In this document: one piece after another, positions 1 to 8,304 of the stretch
Layout: the number at the start of each line of letters is the position of its first letter
Numbering within the stretch: the stretch's first letter is position 1
Assembly: GCA_021787735.1 (NCBI GenBank)
Contig: JAJYLL010000026.1
Coordinates: forward strand, 1 to 47,430
Reading direction: 5' to 3'
Length of the DNA stretch: 47,430 nucleotides
Source: Acidobacteriota bacterium
Lineage (GTDB): Bacteria; Acidobacteriota; Terriglobia; UBA7540
Made by a program: the position numbers and the translations under genes
Notes under the pieces: generated by a model
The model's database searches: none
The model's input: only the letters and a program-made list of their open reading frames with translations
What the model was told of the DNA's origin: nothing

Positions 1-1347
1 GCGGGCGAAGTGCGCCTGGCGCAGCGGATTGAACGGGGCCAGATTGAGGCCCGGCGCGCCATGTCGCGCTCTCCGCTGGTTTTAAAGGACTTGCTGGCCA
101 CTGCAAAGGCGCTGCGCGCAGGCAAGCGTTCCATCAGGGAAATTGCAAATTTTGAAGTTGACGAACTCACCGAGGCAAAGCAGACTGCTGCCAAGACGCG
201 CACAATTCTGACTTCGCTTGACGAGCTTGCGCGACTCTACCGCACGGCGGTTCGGCAGGCCGCGGCAGTTGAACACACTCCTAAAACCAAGAAGCGTGCC
301 GCTTTGCACGCCCGGTACCGGCTGGCGCGGACGCGTGTGCAGCTGTCCCGTGTGGTCATGGCCCTGGACTTGAGCGCGGAAGAAATCGCCCGGTTGACCG
401 CCATGATCTCGCATGCCAGCCAGCGCATGCAGGAACTGCGCCATCAGATTGACGAACTGAAGTCGAAAGCTGCTGCCCGGGGCCGGACGCCTGTCGGCGT
501 ACTGAGCGAATTGCGTTTGCACCAGAAGCGGTTGAAAGAACTGGAATCGGAGTCGGGAGCAACTGCTCTGGAAATGAAGCGCACGTGGGATAAGATTCAG
601 CTGGGTGAACTCCACGCCGAGCGAGCCCGGAAAGAACTGACTGAGGCGAACCTCCGGCTGGTGGTTTCCATCGCCAAGAAATACATCAAGCGCGGGCTGC
701 ACCTGCTGGACCTGATCCAGGAGGGGAACCTGGGGCTGATGAAGGCGGTGGAGAAGTTCGACTGGCGCCGCGGCTACAAGTTTTCGACCTACGCCACGTG
801 GTGGATCCGGCAGGCGATCACTCGCGGCATCGCAGACAAGGCTCGCACCATCCGCGTGCCGGTGCACGCCAATGACACCATCAACAAATTGGCGCGCGCA
901 CGCGGCGAATTGACCCGCGAGCTGGGCCGTGATCCCTCAATTGCCGAGGTTGCGCGGAGGGCACAGATTTCTGTGGCCAAGGCGCGCCAAGTGATGAAAA
1001 TCGCCCAGCAGCCGCTTTCGCTGCATACGCCTATCGGCGACGACGGCGAATCGCAGTTGAGCGACTTCCTGGAAGACAAACACACGCCTTCGCCTTCTGA
1101 CGTTGCCATCCATGTAAACTTGAAGGAACAGACGGCTTCCATGCTGAAGACGCTGACGCCGCGCGAAGAGCAGGTGTTGAAGCTTCGCTTTGGTCTAGAT
1201 GACGACCGCGCCCGCACGCTTGAGGAAGTCGGGAATTGCCTTTCCCTTACTCGTGAGCGCATTCGCCAGATTGAAGGGAAAGCCTTGCGCAGCCTGCGTT
1301 CGCCGTGGCGCGGTGGAAGACTTCGCTCGTTCCTGTCGGAAAATTAA
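1..1347 (+). CDS. rpoD: RNA polymerase primary-type sigma-70 factor, 5'-truncated by the window edge
   Basis: Sigma subunit that recruits RNA polymerase to -35/-10 promoters. The reading frame is open to base 1 and the first residues already resemble region 1.2 ([14 protein letters not shown]), so the start lies outside the window; a GTG at 10 is only an internal codon. A charged, helical non-conserved segment follows (about residues 40-205). Region 2 begins at [14 protein letters not shown], with core-binding [18 protein letters not shown] and the -10-recognising [15 protein letters not shown]. Region 3 has [15 protein letters not shown]. Region 4 ends with the helix-turn-helix around [19 protein letters not shown] non-conserved segment this long is typical of RpoD rather than of alternative sigmas. 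The tail [13 protein letters not shown] is slightly longer than usual. It could be a second RpoD paralogue; the sequence alone does not decide. A strong hairpin terminator follows. Confidence 0.93.
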   Translation, partial: AGEVRLAQRIERGQIEARRAMSRSPLVLKDLLATAKALRAGKRSIREIANFEVDELTEAKQTAAKTRTILTSLDELARLYRTAVRQAAAVEHTPKTKKRAALHARYRLARTRVQLSRVVMALDLSAEEIARLTAMISHASQRMQELRHQIDELKSKAAARGRTPVGVLSELRLHQKRLKELESESGATALEMKRTWDKIQLGELHAERARKELTEANLRLVVSIAKKYIKRGLHLLDLIQEGNLGLMKAVEKFDWRRGYKFSTYATWWIRQAITRGIADKARTIRVPVHANDTINKLARARGELTRELGRDPSIAEVARRAQISVAKARQVMKIAQQPLSLHTPIGDDGESQLSDFLEDKHTPSPSDVAIHVNLKEQTASMLKTLTPREEQVLKLRFGLDDDRARTLEEVGNCLSLTRERIRQIEGKALRSLRSPWRGGRLRSFLSEN

Positions 1348-1394
1348 GCACTTCGCTCACCCGCCTGCTCTAAGGTGGCAAAGTCATATCCCAG

Positions 1395-1424
1395 GGGGCG
1401 CACGCCCGTGCGCCCCTGTTTTAT
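1395..1424 (+). terminator. Rho-independent terminator after the sigma factor gene
   Basis: A perfect 9-bp stem (GGGGCGCAC at 1395-1403 pairing with GTGCGCCCC at 1408-1416, loop GCCC) is followed by TGTTTTAT. It lies about 50 bases after the sigma stop codon, as expected for an intrinsic terminator. Confidence 0.82.
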
Positions 1425-1473
1425 CCCGCCACAGGCTGCAGAGATTAAAATTTGCTAATGATTTTTGAGAAAG

Positions 1474-1502
1474 GTGACGAAATAACATCCCTGTGACGAA
1501 AT
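1474..1502. repeat. Pair of 10-bp direct repeats upstream of the first receiver gene
   Basis: GTGACGAAAT occurs at 1474-1483 and again at 1493-1502, 19 bases apart (close to two helical turns). The pair sits in the non-coding gap between the sigma terminator and the receiver gene at 1637, a layout typical of a tandem activator or repressor site. The binding protein is unknown. Confidence 0.55.
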
Positions 1503-1636
1503 CCTGCTATTTTTTACATACCGGCCAAGAGGTTCACATCTATTAATCTCCTGCACAAGAAGGGTTTAGGCGTGTGTCGAGTTTGGAGCGCCAATTGCCG
1601 TACTATTGCCGTCTGCGACAAGAGGAGATCCCGTCT

Positions 1637-2038
1637 ATGCTACCAGGAAGCAGCGCGCTGATCGTGTCTAACGGCGAACAGGTTACCCTGGCGCTGAGGA
1701 AGGTCCTGTACGAGGCGGGGCTTCATGTGCGCCTGGCAGGAAGTTGCTCTGAGGCAAGGGAAATCCTGACGCGTTCGAATGCTCCCGCTGTCATGTTCTC
1801 TGACACGTTGCTGCCTGACGGTACCTGGTTGGACATCCTCGATCTGGCCAAGGAAACCGAACACGAAGTGCCTGTCATCGTTATATCCCACCTGGTTGAT
1901 ATCAGCCTCTATCTTAAGGCCCTCGATGAGTGCGCCGCTGACTTCATAGTTTCCCCATTTTATCATCAGGATATTACACACATTTTGAAATGTGCCGCTC
2001 GTAAGGGGTTGGCCATCCAGGGTGCCGCTGCCGCCTGA
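1637..2038 (+). CDS. Stand-alone receiver-like protein with degenerate phosphorylation site
   Basis: About 133 residues forming one CheY-like receiver fold and no output domain. The alternating strand/helix pattern is visible: ALIVSNGE, VMFSDTLLPDG, PVIVISHLVD, DFIVSPF. The phosphoacceptor-type Asp is kept (FSDTLLPDG) and so is the Ser of the switch position (VIS). The Mg-binding acidic pair after strand 1 is replaced by Ser-Asn, and the conserved Lys after strand 5 is replaced by Ser (VSPF). Normal Mg-dependent phosphotransfer is therefore doubtful. ATG 1637 was chosen because AGAGGAG lies at 1621-1627; an upstream GTG at 1574 is an alternative. It resembles the receivers at 2700 and 27398 in size and architecture. 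It may act as a phosphorylation-independent protein-protein switch (inference). Confidence 0.7.
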   Translation: MLPGSSALIVSNGEQVTLALRKVLYEAGLHVRLAGSCSEAREILTRSNAPAVMFSDTLLPDGTWLDILDLAKETEHEVPVIVISHLVDISLYLKALDECAADFIVSPFYHQDITHILKCAARKGLAIQGAAAA

Positions 2039-2200
2039 AATAGTTCGTGCAGCGAGGTGTTGCGGGGAACTGCACCTTTTCGACCTTCTTTAGAGATGCG
2101 CTATCGGCCCACGGGGAGAAGTTCCCATCGGGTTCTGAAGTGTGTCCCGTAGGGCGGCTGTCTTGTTTTTGCAAAGATCACGCTAGACAGGAGAATCGCT

Positions 2201-2527
2201 ATGAAGTTGTATGTGGGGAACATTCCGCGGCTTGCGAACGAAGAGGCTTTAAGCAAATGGTTTGAACGTGCCGGCCTTCCTCTGAAAACCATTGATTTGG
2301 CTAGCGAAAATGAAGACCGCCGGTTTGCATGGGTTGAAACTCAAAATGATAGTTTCCCTTTCAAAGGTTTGCGGCATCTTAATATTGTTGCTTTTTGGGG
2401 GCAATTCCTGGTTGTGCGGAAAGCCAGGTCTGAACCGGAAGCTGGTTCCGGCCGCGAAAGGGCGAGTGGAACCACCGGAAGGCTGCATGAAGCGTGGGTC
2501 GAGCGCGGGCACGAGTCGCGAGTTTGA
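2201..2527 (+). CDS. Small RRM-like (RNA recognition motif) protein
   Basis: 108 residues. The N-terminus MKLYVGNIP is a typical RNP2 strand of bacterial RRM proteins, and EEALSKWFERAGLP matches RRM helix 1. The RNP1 strand is present in altered form as RRFAWVE (usual form GFGFVE), keeping aromatic residues that could stack on RNA. A later segment, GQFLVVRKAR, fits strand 4. After about residue 80 the protein becomes charged and low-complexity (SGRERASGTTGR), as in the tails of other short bacterial RNA-binding proteins. Start ATG 2201 follows ACAGGAG at a good distance. It lies between two receiver-like genes on the same strand, with gaps of 162 and 172 bases, so co-transcription is possible but not shown. 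RNA target unknown. Confidence 0.68.
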   Translation: MKLYVGNIPRLANEEALSKWFERAGLPLKTIDLASENEDRRFAWVETQNDSFPFKGLRHLNIVAFWGQFLVVRKARSEPEAGSGRERASGTTGRLHEAWVERGHESRV

Positions 2528-2699
2528 TGGTCAGGCGGCACAGGGCGATGCCACTGAGAACGGACGTAAAGTAACTTGATGGGTGATGAGTTTGTAAGTG
2601 TGGGGCGCAAGGTGTTCTTGAAAGGGCAAATAGAATATTGGCGAGCTGTTGATGCCATAGGGATGCCAGCGCCGGATATTCTTTTCGCAGGAGGACGAT

Positions 2700-3215
2700 A
2701 TGGCAACGAGGCAGCTGGAAGAAAAAGGCAGAGAAGTTACTGATAAGGGGCAAGAACGGAAACTGCTCCTCGTGGACGAGGACGCAAGTGATCTTGAGTA
2801 TTATTCGGAGGTTCTGCGCCACCTGGGTTATGAGGTACGGCCGGTGGAATCCTATGCCAAGGCCGCCGCAACTCTCGGAACTGAAAGGTTCGACTTGGTG
2901 ATCGTGGAGCAGGGAAGCACGGACTTTGAAGGGCGCTCGGTCCTGACACGGGCGGTAGAGGTTGATCAACACGTGCCGGTTCTGGTGCTGACCCGGACGG
3001 TAGACGCCGACTGCTGCTTGGATGCACTGGATGCCGGGGCGTATGAGTATGTGCAGAAACCATTGACTTCAGCCGAGCTCCGCGAACTGGTGGGCGATTA
3101 TGTAAAGCCACCGGAAGATATTTCCTTTGCCCGCCACGGTGGTCCTGTCGCTGCAGGCCTGGTTCAAAGTAGCCTTGATGGGGCGAACCGCGACGCTTGG
3201 CGCAAAGCGTCGTAA
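2700..3215 (+). CDS. Stand-alone receiver-like protein, phosphoacceptor Asp replaced by Glu
   Basis: 171 residues; the receiver fold spans about residues 20-140, with a polar N-terminal extension and a disordered-looking tail. The acidic pocket is kept (LLLVDEDASD), as are the switch Thr (LVLT) and the Lys after strand 5 (YVQKPLT). At the phosphoacceptor position the usual LLDxxMP is replaced by VIVEQGSTDFEG, putting Glu where Asp should be. Asp-to-Glu changes can mimic the phosphorylated state in some response regulators, so a constitutively active form is possible (inference). Start ATG 2700 has a strong AGGAGG at 2689-2694. It is closely related to the protein at 27398: both share DLxYYxxVL and QGxxxFEGRxVL. 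A terminator-like hairpin overlaps its 3' end. Confidence 0.75.
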   Translation: MATRQLEEKGREVTDKGQERKLLLVDEDASDLEYYSEVLRHLGYEVRPVESYAKAAATLGTERFDLVIVEQGSTDFEGRSVLTRAVEVDQHVPVLVLTRTVDADCCLDALDAGAYEYVQKPLTSAELRELVGDYVKPPEDISFARHGGPVAAGLVQSSLDGANRDAWRKAS

Positions 3216-3225
3216 CCGAGTTTTT
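3191..3225 (+). terminator. Possible intrinsic terminator overlapping the receiver gene stop
   Basis: A perfect 8-bp stem (CGACGCTT 3191-3198 with AAGCGTCG 3205-3212, loop GGCGCA) is followed after seven bases by GTTTTTG. The T-run starts later than in a textbook terminator. A second small hairpin (CCAGG/CCTGG, 3228-3242) follows. The position between convergent genes fits termination. Confidence 0.5.
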
Positions 3226-3309
3226 GTCCAGGAAAGGCCTGGCAGCTGGATTGGCGGCAAGCTGGAGGGATTGTCCGGCCTGCGTTCGGAAGTCTGTCGA
3301 AGGGATTCC

Positions 3310-3624
3310 TCAGTTCTCGAGCGCAGACGAGGGCGATTCGATAAATTCCAGTCCGATCTGTTCGTTGCCGTCTGTGCTGACGTCTCCAGACCAAACCACA
3401 GTACAGCGCAAAGCATGGGTCGGGTCATCCGGCTGAATCAGACTGAGGATTTGGCCGGGAGTCAATGCCGCTTCGGACTCAACGCTGGCTCCCTGCACAG
3501 ACATGCCGGCAGTTTTCCCTTCGGACTGGTTCTCCGGTTCGTCAGCTTCAATCAACAGAACAACAGCTTTTCTGATCGGTTTCCGTTCCGAGCGGCGAGA
3601 TTCGGAGTGGGTGTCATTTGCCAT
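3310..3624 (-). CDS. PilZ-domain protein
   Basis: About 104 residues, a single PilZ domain. PilZ proteins bind cyclic di-GMP through an RxxxR motif and a D/NxSxxG motif. Here the N-terminus carries RRSERKPIRKAVVL, which supplies the Arg-rich motif. The second motif appears as GMSVQGASVES: Ser and Gly are kept, but the leading Asp/Asn is Gly, so nucleotide affinity may be altered. The remaining beta-barrel strands are recognisable (LSLIQPD, LRCTVVW, IGLEFIE). ATG 3624 gives the usual PilZ start; an in-frame ATG at 3678 would add 18 residues without a better ribosome-binding site. It is convergent with the receiver gene at 2700. Output partner unknown. Confidence 0.72.
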   Translation of the reverse strand: MANDTHSESRRSERKPIRKAVVLLIEADEPENQSEGKTAGMSVQGASVESEAALTPGQILSLIQPDDPTHALRCTVVWSGDVSTDGNEQIGLEFIESPSSALEN

Positions 3625-3723
3625 GGCGGAGAGGGTATACACAAAGTTGCCTGCTTGCAAGCAGTATTCGCATCGCATGCAGGAAACTTTTTTTTAAGGA
3701 AAATCACAAACGAGAATCTTCGC

Positions 3724-4002
3724 TCAGTGCCGATGCCGATCTCTGGGCCGGTGATGAGCGTGCGTAGGCGTGCGGCGATGGTGCTCGGCCGGCGGCTGCC
3801 GGTAGAGCAATACGCGCTCGATATTCATGCCCAATTTGGTCATTTCTTCAAGGCCCTTGGGCGTGATGTAGTACTGCCGGTGACGGTCCGCCTTGTCTTC
3901 TTCGATCCATTCCAGTTTCTTGGCGGCCTCAACAAAGACACTGCCGACAGTGAATGGATTGACAGGTCCGAGACGGTTTTCTTCATTACTCTTGGAAGTC
4001 AT
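3724..4002 (-). CDS. Small winged-helix-like protein of unknown function
   Basis: 92 residues. The segment FVEAAKKLEWIEEDKADRHRQYYITPKGLEEMTKLG looks like the recognition helix and wing of a PadR/MarR-type winged helix; RQYYITPKGLEE is typical of wing residues in such proteins. The N-terminal part is too short for a full domain of that type, and the C-terminus is His/Arg-rich (HHRRTPTHAHHRPRDRHRH), which could bind metal or nucleic acid. There is no strong ribosome-binding site before ATG 4002. It lies about 100 bases downstream of the PilZ gene start on the same strand. DNA binding is inference; the exact family is not recognised. Confidence 0.5.
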   Translation of the reverse strand: MTSKSNEENRLGPVNPFTVGSVFVEAAKKLEWIEEDKADRHRQYYITPKGLEEMTKLGMNIERVLLYRQPPAEHHRRTPTHAHHRPRDRHRH

Positions 4003-4274
4003 TCAGCCCCGCTTGTTGACGATGAAAAGATCCCTGCGATGTTTAGCTTTCGATTGAGCAAGATTCGCCGGCGCCGATTAAGCCGCCGGCGCCCAGGGAA
4101 ATACCCATCCCTATGCTACAGAACTCTAGGACGTGTGGCAAGACTCCATTATATCCCGCAAGCCGGGGATGATGAGCGGAATTCAATTGCGCGAAATTGA
4201 GTCTGCAAGCCCATGCGGGCTGCCTGTTGCAAGCGGAGCATCCGCAGAAAAGCTCCCGGCCCGATACAGCATCG

Positions 4275-5369
4275 CTACCGCACTTTTCCGCGCGCGGCAA
4301 CCTTCCAGGATCCCTCGACTTGCCCCTTGCGCACCAGGAACACCTCGTCGTGCATATTGACGCACGTACAGACGTGGTTGGGAATCACGGTGACAACCTC
4401 ACCCACGTAAAACTTGTGCGACGAACGCGTGATGTCGATGTGGCCGTGTTCCTCGTTCAGCTTGATCAGGGGCGCATCAGAGGCTTCTACGACCATTCCG
4501 TGGCCGGTGGCTGGTCCTGAGCCGAGGCCGTCTGAAGAAAGCGTCTTTGATCCGGCGTCGATCATGGCACGTCCGGGCACGGCGGTTGAAACAACTGTCG
4601 CCACCACGCGGGCCGCGCAGTCTTCCAGACGGCAAGCACCCTGGTAAAAGGTGTTCAGGTCGTTATAGACGTAAGTGCCTGGGCGGATTTCAGTGACGCC
4701 GGGAATCTTGTGCGTCAAAAGAGCCGAGGGCGTGGAGCCGCCGGAGACAATTTCCACTTCCATACCGGCCTTGCGGAACGGCTCGAGGGCTTTCCCGACG
4801 CGCTCGGCGACATCCTTCACGATCTTCTCGCGATTTTCTTCCGTGCCCCAGATATTGCCGGGATAGAGCATCAGACCCCTGAATTTCAGGCCCGGCATTT
4901 TCTCGACTTTCCGGGCCAGTTCCAGCGCTGCGGGGCCGGGCTCGACTCCGCAACGGCGCATTCCGACGTCGAATTCCGCCAGCACGCCGACGGTGGCCCC
5001 GGCGGCGCCTGCGGCCCGCGAGAGCCCCTGGGCAGTGGCTTCGTTGTCGAGGGAGAGCAGGATGTTGCGCTCGCGCGCGAGGGCGGCAATGCGGCGGAGT
5101 TTTTCGTTTCCCCAGATTGGAAAGGCGATCAGGATTTCATCCAGTCCGGCCGCGGCCATCACTTCCGCTTCGCCCACCTTCGCAACCGTCAGCCCCACGG
5201 CGCCCCGCTGCACCTGCATGCGCGCGACTTCCGGCGTTTTGTGGGTCTTGGTGTGGGGTCGCAGGCCGATACCGTGCTGGCGACAGTAGTCGGCCATCCG
5301 GTCAAGGTTGCGCTCCAGCACATCCAGGTCAATCGTCAAGGCAGGTGTCGGCAGTTCCTGGTAGTTCAT
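4275..5369 (-). CDS. PLP-dependent fold-III enzyme, D-threonine aldolase / D-serine dehydratase type
   Basis: 364 residues. The N-terminal alanine-racemase-like barrel opens with TPALTIDLDVLERNLDRM, and Lys41 in RPHTKTHK is the expected Schiff-base lysine. EIVSGGSTPS fits the phosphate-binding region. The C-terminal domain holds GHIDITRSSHKFYVGE and PNHVCTCVN, whose His and Cys match the metal site of this family. Family members either cleave D-3-hydroxyamino acids to glycine and an aldehyde or dehydrate D-serine; the sequence does not choose between them. Start ATG 5369 follows AGGGGTGA. It is 13 bases downstream of a RidA gene on the same strand, which favours an enamine/imine-releasing reaction such as D-serine dehydration. 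Confidence 0.85.
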   Translation of the reverse strand: MNYQELPTPALTIDLDVLERNLDRMADYCRQHGIGLRPHTKTHKTPEVARMQVQRGAVGLTVAKVGEAEVMAAAGLDEILIAFPIWGNEKLRRIAALARERNILLSLDNEATAQGLSRAAGAAGATVGVLAEFDVGMRRCGVEPGPAALELARKVEKMPGLKFRGLMLYPGNIWGTEENREKIVKDVAERVGKALEPFRKAGMEVEIVSGGSTPSALLTHKIPGVTEIRPGTYVYNDLNTFYQGACRLEDCAARVVATVVSTAVPGRAMIDAGSKTLSSDGLGSGPATGHGMVVEASDAPLIKLNEEHGHIDITRSSHKFYVGEVVTVIPNHVCTCVNMHDEVFLVRKGQVEGSWKVAARGKVR

Positions 5370-5382
5370 GGATCAATCACCC

Positions 5383-5775
5383 CTACTTTCGTTTACCTGA
5401 CTTGCGGAGACGGGCGATGCAGTCGATTTCAACTTTGATCTTCGGCATGCTGACGCCCACGGTGGTGCGGGCCGGCGGGTCCTTGGGAAAATACTCCGCG
5501 TACACCTTGTTCATGGCGGCAAAATTTTTCATGTCGGAAAGAAACACGCCACAGCGGACGACATCTTTCATCGAGCTTCCCGCGGCCTCAAGAATTGCTT
5601 TGATGTTTTCAAGTGTGCGCCGGGTTTCAGACTGGATGCTCCCCAGTTCCATCTCATTCGTTTTGGGATTGATGGCCGCCTGGCCGGCGACGAATACGAA
5701 CCCGCCCGAGACGATGGCTGGAGAATAAGGGCCGCGAGGCCGGGGTGCTTTCTTGCTCTTGACTACTTTGCGCAT
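5383..5775 (-). CDS. ridA: RidA/YjgF family reactive-intermediate deaminase
   Basis: 130 residues, full length for the RidA family. These trimeric cytosolic enzymes hydrolyse 2-aminoacrylate and related enamines/imines formed by PLP enzymes. Family features are RGPYSPAI near the N-terminus, VAGQAAINPKT, GSIQSETRRTLENIKAIL, and the substrate-binding Arg in PPARTTVGV. The C-terminus VEIDCIARL is also typical. The first residues are unusually basic (MRKVVKSKKAPRPRG). ATG 5775 follows GAGGAG. It is the first gene of a two-gene unit with the PLP enzyme at 4275, so it may detoxify that enzyme's product. Confidence 0.9.
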   Translation of the reverse strand: MRKVVKSKKAPRPRGPYSPAIVSGGFVFVAGQAAINPKTNEMELGSIQSETRRTLENIKAILEAAGSSMKDVVRCGVFLSDMKNFAAMNKVYAEYFPKDPPARTTVGVSMPKIKVEIDCIARLRKSGKRK

Positions 5776-5930
5776 GGAAACTCCTCGTGAGATTACGGCT
5801 TTCGCCGGATTTTCAGAAGGTCTGTAGCGGCGACTTCATGCCCCCATTTTGCGAGACAAACTCGCCGCTGCATGCCTTTGCCTATGCCTTGTGTGCAACC
5901 TGCTAAAGTCTGCAGAATCAGGGACAGCCC

Positions 5931-6692
5931 TCAGGCCAATTGACCGCCATCGACAAACAACAAAACTCCGTTTATGTAGTCTGCGTCTGAAGACGCAAGA
6001 AAAGCGACCGGCCCGGCGACGTCTTCGGGTTCACCAAGACGTCCGACCGGAATCAGATTCTTGTACTTGCTCATGAATGTCTTGTCTTTCACAATGGGCG
6101 CCGTCAGGCGCGTGCGGATCAGGCCCGGTCCGATGGCGTTGGAATTGATGCCGTATTTCCCTAGTTCGCGGGCCAGAGTTTTGGCCAGCAGAAAGATTCC
6201 TGCCTTGGAGGCGTTGTAGGGGGCGAGTTCAGCCTCTGCGTCCCAACTGTTGGTGGAGGCCATAAACACCAGTTTACCCCGGTGGCACTTCACCATGTGA
6301 GGGGCCACCTCACGGGCAACCAGGTATGCGCCCTTCAGATTGATGTCCATAGTCCAGTCCCAGTGTTTTTCGTCGCTTTTGGTAAAGGGAACGAGCTCGG
6401 CGACTCCAGCGACGTACGTCATGACGTCAATCCGTTTTTGCCAGCGCAGAGTCTGCGCCACCATCCTTTGCACGTCGCGTTTGCGGCGAACGTCACACAG
6501 GACGGTGCGGACACTCCCTCCCTCAGCGGTGATCTCGCCCTGTGTCTGGACCATCATTCCCTGATCAACGTCGCCAATCATCACGCTGGCGCCTTCGCGC
6601 GCCAGGCGCACTGCAATGCCTTTGCCGATTCCTTGCGCCCCGCCCACCACCAGAACGCATTGGTTGCGAAAACGGTCTGGAATAAAGTTCAT
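5931..6692 (-). CDS. Short-chain dehydrogenase/reductase (SDR)
   Basis: 253 residues, standard length for classical SDRs. The Rossmann nucleotide motif appears as VVGGAQGIGKG, and the acidic GDVD at the end of strand 2 favours NAD(H) over NADP(H). The usual NNAG is YVAG. The catalytic residues are Ser in FMASTNSW and Tyr/Lys in YNASK, followed by the conserved GPGLIRTRL segment. The C-terminus YINGVLLFVDGGQLA is typical. ATG 6692 was chosen because MNFIPDRFRNQCVLVVGG gives the family start; the frame stays open upstream to 6923 with no homologous residues. It is divergent from the permease at 6949. Substrate unknown; sugar or polyol oxidation is common for close relatives (inference). Confidence 0.88.
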   Translation of the reverse strand: MNFIPDRFRNQCVLVVGGAQGIGKGIAVRLAREGASVMIGDVDQGMMVQTQGEITAEGGSVRTVLCDVRRKRDVQRMVAQTLRWQKRIDVMTYVAGVAELVPFTKSDEKHWDWTMDINLKGAYLVAREVAPHMVKCHRGKLVFMASTNSWDAEAELAPYNASKAGIFLLAKTLARELGKYGINSNAIGPGLIRTRLTAPIVKDKTFMSKYKNLIPVGRLGEPEDVAGPVAFLASSDADYINGVLLFVDGGQLA

Positions 6693-6948
6693 TGCTGTAT
6701 GTGACCCCCTTGCATGGTTGACGACCCGGCACAAAAGTTTACTAGTGTCTTGAGGCAGTCTCCCAGTATAATGGCCCGCCAAGCAGTCGTAAAGGCTTGC
6801 GTTTGGGGCAGAGATTCGAGCGGGCTTGTTGGAGCGCTCCTTGTCAGCGCCCGAGAGCTGGCATAGGGGCAGCTCCTTTGAGACGGCTGAACTCAAGCCA
6901 GTCGCTGCGGCGTCGGAATGCAAACGCTGCGCTAAAAGGACGGGTGGG
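6693..6948. promoter_or_regulatory. Divergent intergenic region between SDR and permease
   Basis: 256 bases without a supported gene. It should carry promoters for both flanking genes. A perfect TATAAT on the + strand at 6767-6772 is a candidate -10 for the permease, but no good -35 lies at the right distance. Confidence 0.35.
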
Positions 6949-8304
6949 ATGGATTCTCAACTGAAAGACATTGCTCAGAAGGCCGAAGTTCAGACTCTGC
7001 CGCGGGAAATCGGCATCCTGGGTTCCACGGCGATTGTGGTGGGCACCATTATCGGCTCAGGAATCTTTCTGGTGCCGCACAACGTCGCTACGCAGGTGGG
7101 TAGCGTCTTAAGCGTCTACATGGTCTGGATAGTGGGCGGGGCGCTGGCGCTGGCCGGAGCGCTGTCACTGGCGGAACTGGGCGCGGCCATGCCGGAAGCC
7201 GGAGGCATCTACATCTACCTGCGCGAATCCTTTGGTAAGCTGGTGGCTTTCCTCTACGGCTGGGGATCACTGCTGGTGATTGACGCGGGCTCAGCCGCCA
7301 CCCTCGGTGTTGCTTTCGGCATTTACGCCGCAGGTTTCATTCCCCTGACTCCGATTGAACAGAAATTGTTGGCCGGGGTGGTGATTGGGGTGCTCACGTT
7401 CATCAACATCCTGGGAGTGAAGAAGGGCACGGCGGTACAGACCATTTTCACCATCGCCAAAGTTGGCGGACTGGTGATTATTATCGGTTGCGCGATTTTC
7501 CTGCCGCCACTCGCGCCCGCCGTAGCAGCCCATCCGCTGCCCACGTCGCACACCACGGTCAGCAGCTTCGGCGTGGCGCTGGTTGGAGTGTTATGGGCCT
7601 ACCAGGGCTGGCACCAGCTTTCTTATACCGCGGGCGAGGTGAAAAACCCATCGAAAGTTCTTCCTATTGGCTTCTTCCTTGGCACGGCCATCATCATTGC
7701 GGTTTATCTGACTGCCAACGCTGCCTACCTGCACGTGCTTCCGCTGCCGGTGATGGCGGAGCATCAGCGCGTGGCGGCAACGGCTATGCAGTTCCTGATC
7801 GGGCCGCGCGGCGCGCGGTTTGTTTCGGCGCTGATCCTTTGCTCGATTTTCGGGGCGCTGAACGGGACCATCCTAACGGCACCGCGCGTCTATTATGCGA
7901 TGGCGAAAGATGGTGTGTTCTTCCGGATCGTGGCCCGCATTCATCCGAAGTTCCAGACTCCTACCTTTGCCCTCCTCGTGCTGGGAGCCTGGTCGGCGAT
8001 CCTGGCGGCCAGCGGTTCGTTCGAAGAGCTTTATACCTACGCGATTTTCGCCATGTGGATTTTTTCCGCGGCGGCGATTGCCGGCGTGATCATTCTTCGC
8101 CGTCGCCTGCCGGATCTGCATCGGCCCTATCGCGTGTGGGGATATCCCATCCTGCCCGTCGCCTTCATCATTGCCGCTCTGGCTATTGTGGCCAACACTC
8201 TGGTGAGCAAGCCGACCGAGTCCGCGCTGGGCTTGTTGATCATCCTCGCGGGTGTTCCGCTCTACTACGCTTGGAAACGCTGGGGCGGTGCGGCAACGCG
8301 CTAA
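6949..8304 (+). CDS. APC-superfamily amino acid permease
   Basis: 451 residues with about 12 hydrophobic segments. The substrate-binding loop of TM1 is clear: VVGTIIGSGIFLVP, the GSGIF motif of amino acid/polyamine/organocation transporters. TM2-3 carry GALALAGALSLAELGAAMPEAGGIYIYLRE, typical of the LAT-like branch, and ILTAPRVYYAMAKDG and HRPYRVWGYP are further branch signatures. ATG 6949 was preferred to the upstream in-frame start because MDSQLKDIAQKAEVQTLPREIGIL fits the family N-terminus. It probably takes up an amino acid by proton symport or exchange at the inner membrane; the substrate cannot be read from sequence. Its stop overlaps the convergent efp stop by four bases. Confidence 0.88.
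   Translation: MDSQLKDIAQKAEVQTLPREIGILGSTAIVVGTIIGSGIFLVPHNVATQVGSVLSVYMVWIVGGALALAGALSLAELGAAMPEAGGIYIYLRESFGKLVAFLYGWGSLLVIDAGSAATLGVAFGIYAAGFIPLTPIEQKLLAGVVIGVLTFINILGVKKGTAVQTIFTIAKVGGLVIIIGCAIFLPPLAPAVAAHPLPTSHTTVSSFGVALVGVLWAYQGWHQLSYTAGEVKNPSKVLPIGFFLGTAIIIAVYLTANAAYLHVLPLPVMAEHQRVAATAMQFLIGPRGARFVSALILCSIFGALNGTILTAPRVYYAMAKDGVFFRIVARIHPKFQTPTFALLVLGAWSAILAASGSFEELYTYAIFAMWIFSAAAIAGVIILRRRLPDLHRPYRVWGYPILPVAFIIAALAIVANTLVSKPTESALGLLIILAGVPLYYAWKRWGGAATR

Noticed and set aside
82..867. Long frame antisense to the sigma factor gene
   Set aside because: It is a shadow of the GC-rich rpoD coding strand; the protein has no recognisable motifs and the + strand frame is a clear sigma factor.
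3228..3242. CCAGG/CCTGG hairpin as a second terminator
   Set aside because: Only five base pairs and no T-run on the downstream side in either direction.
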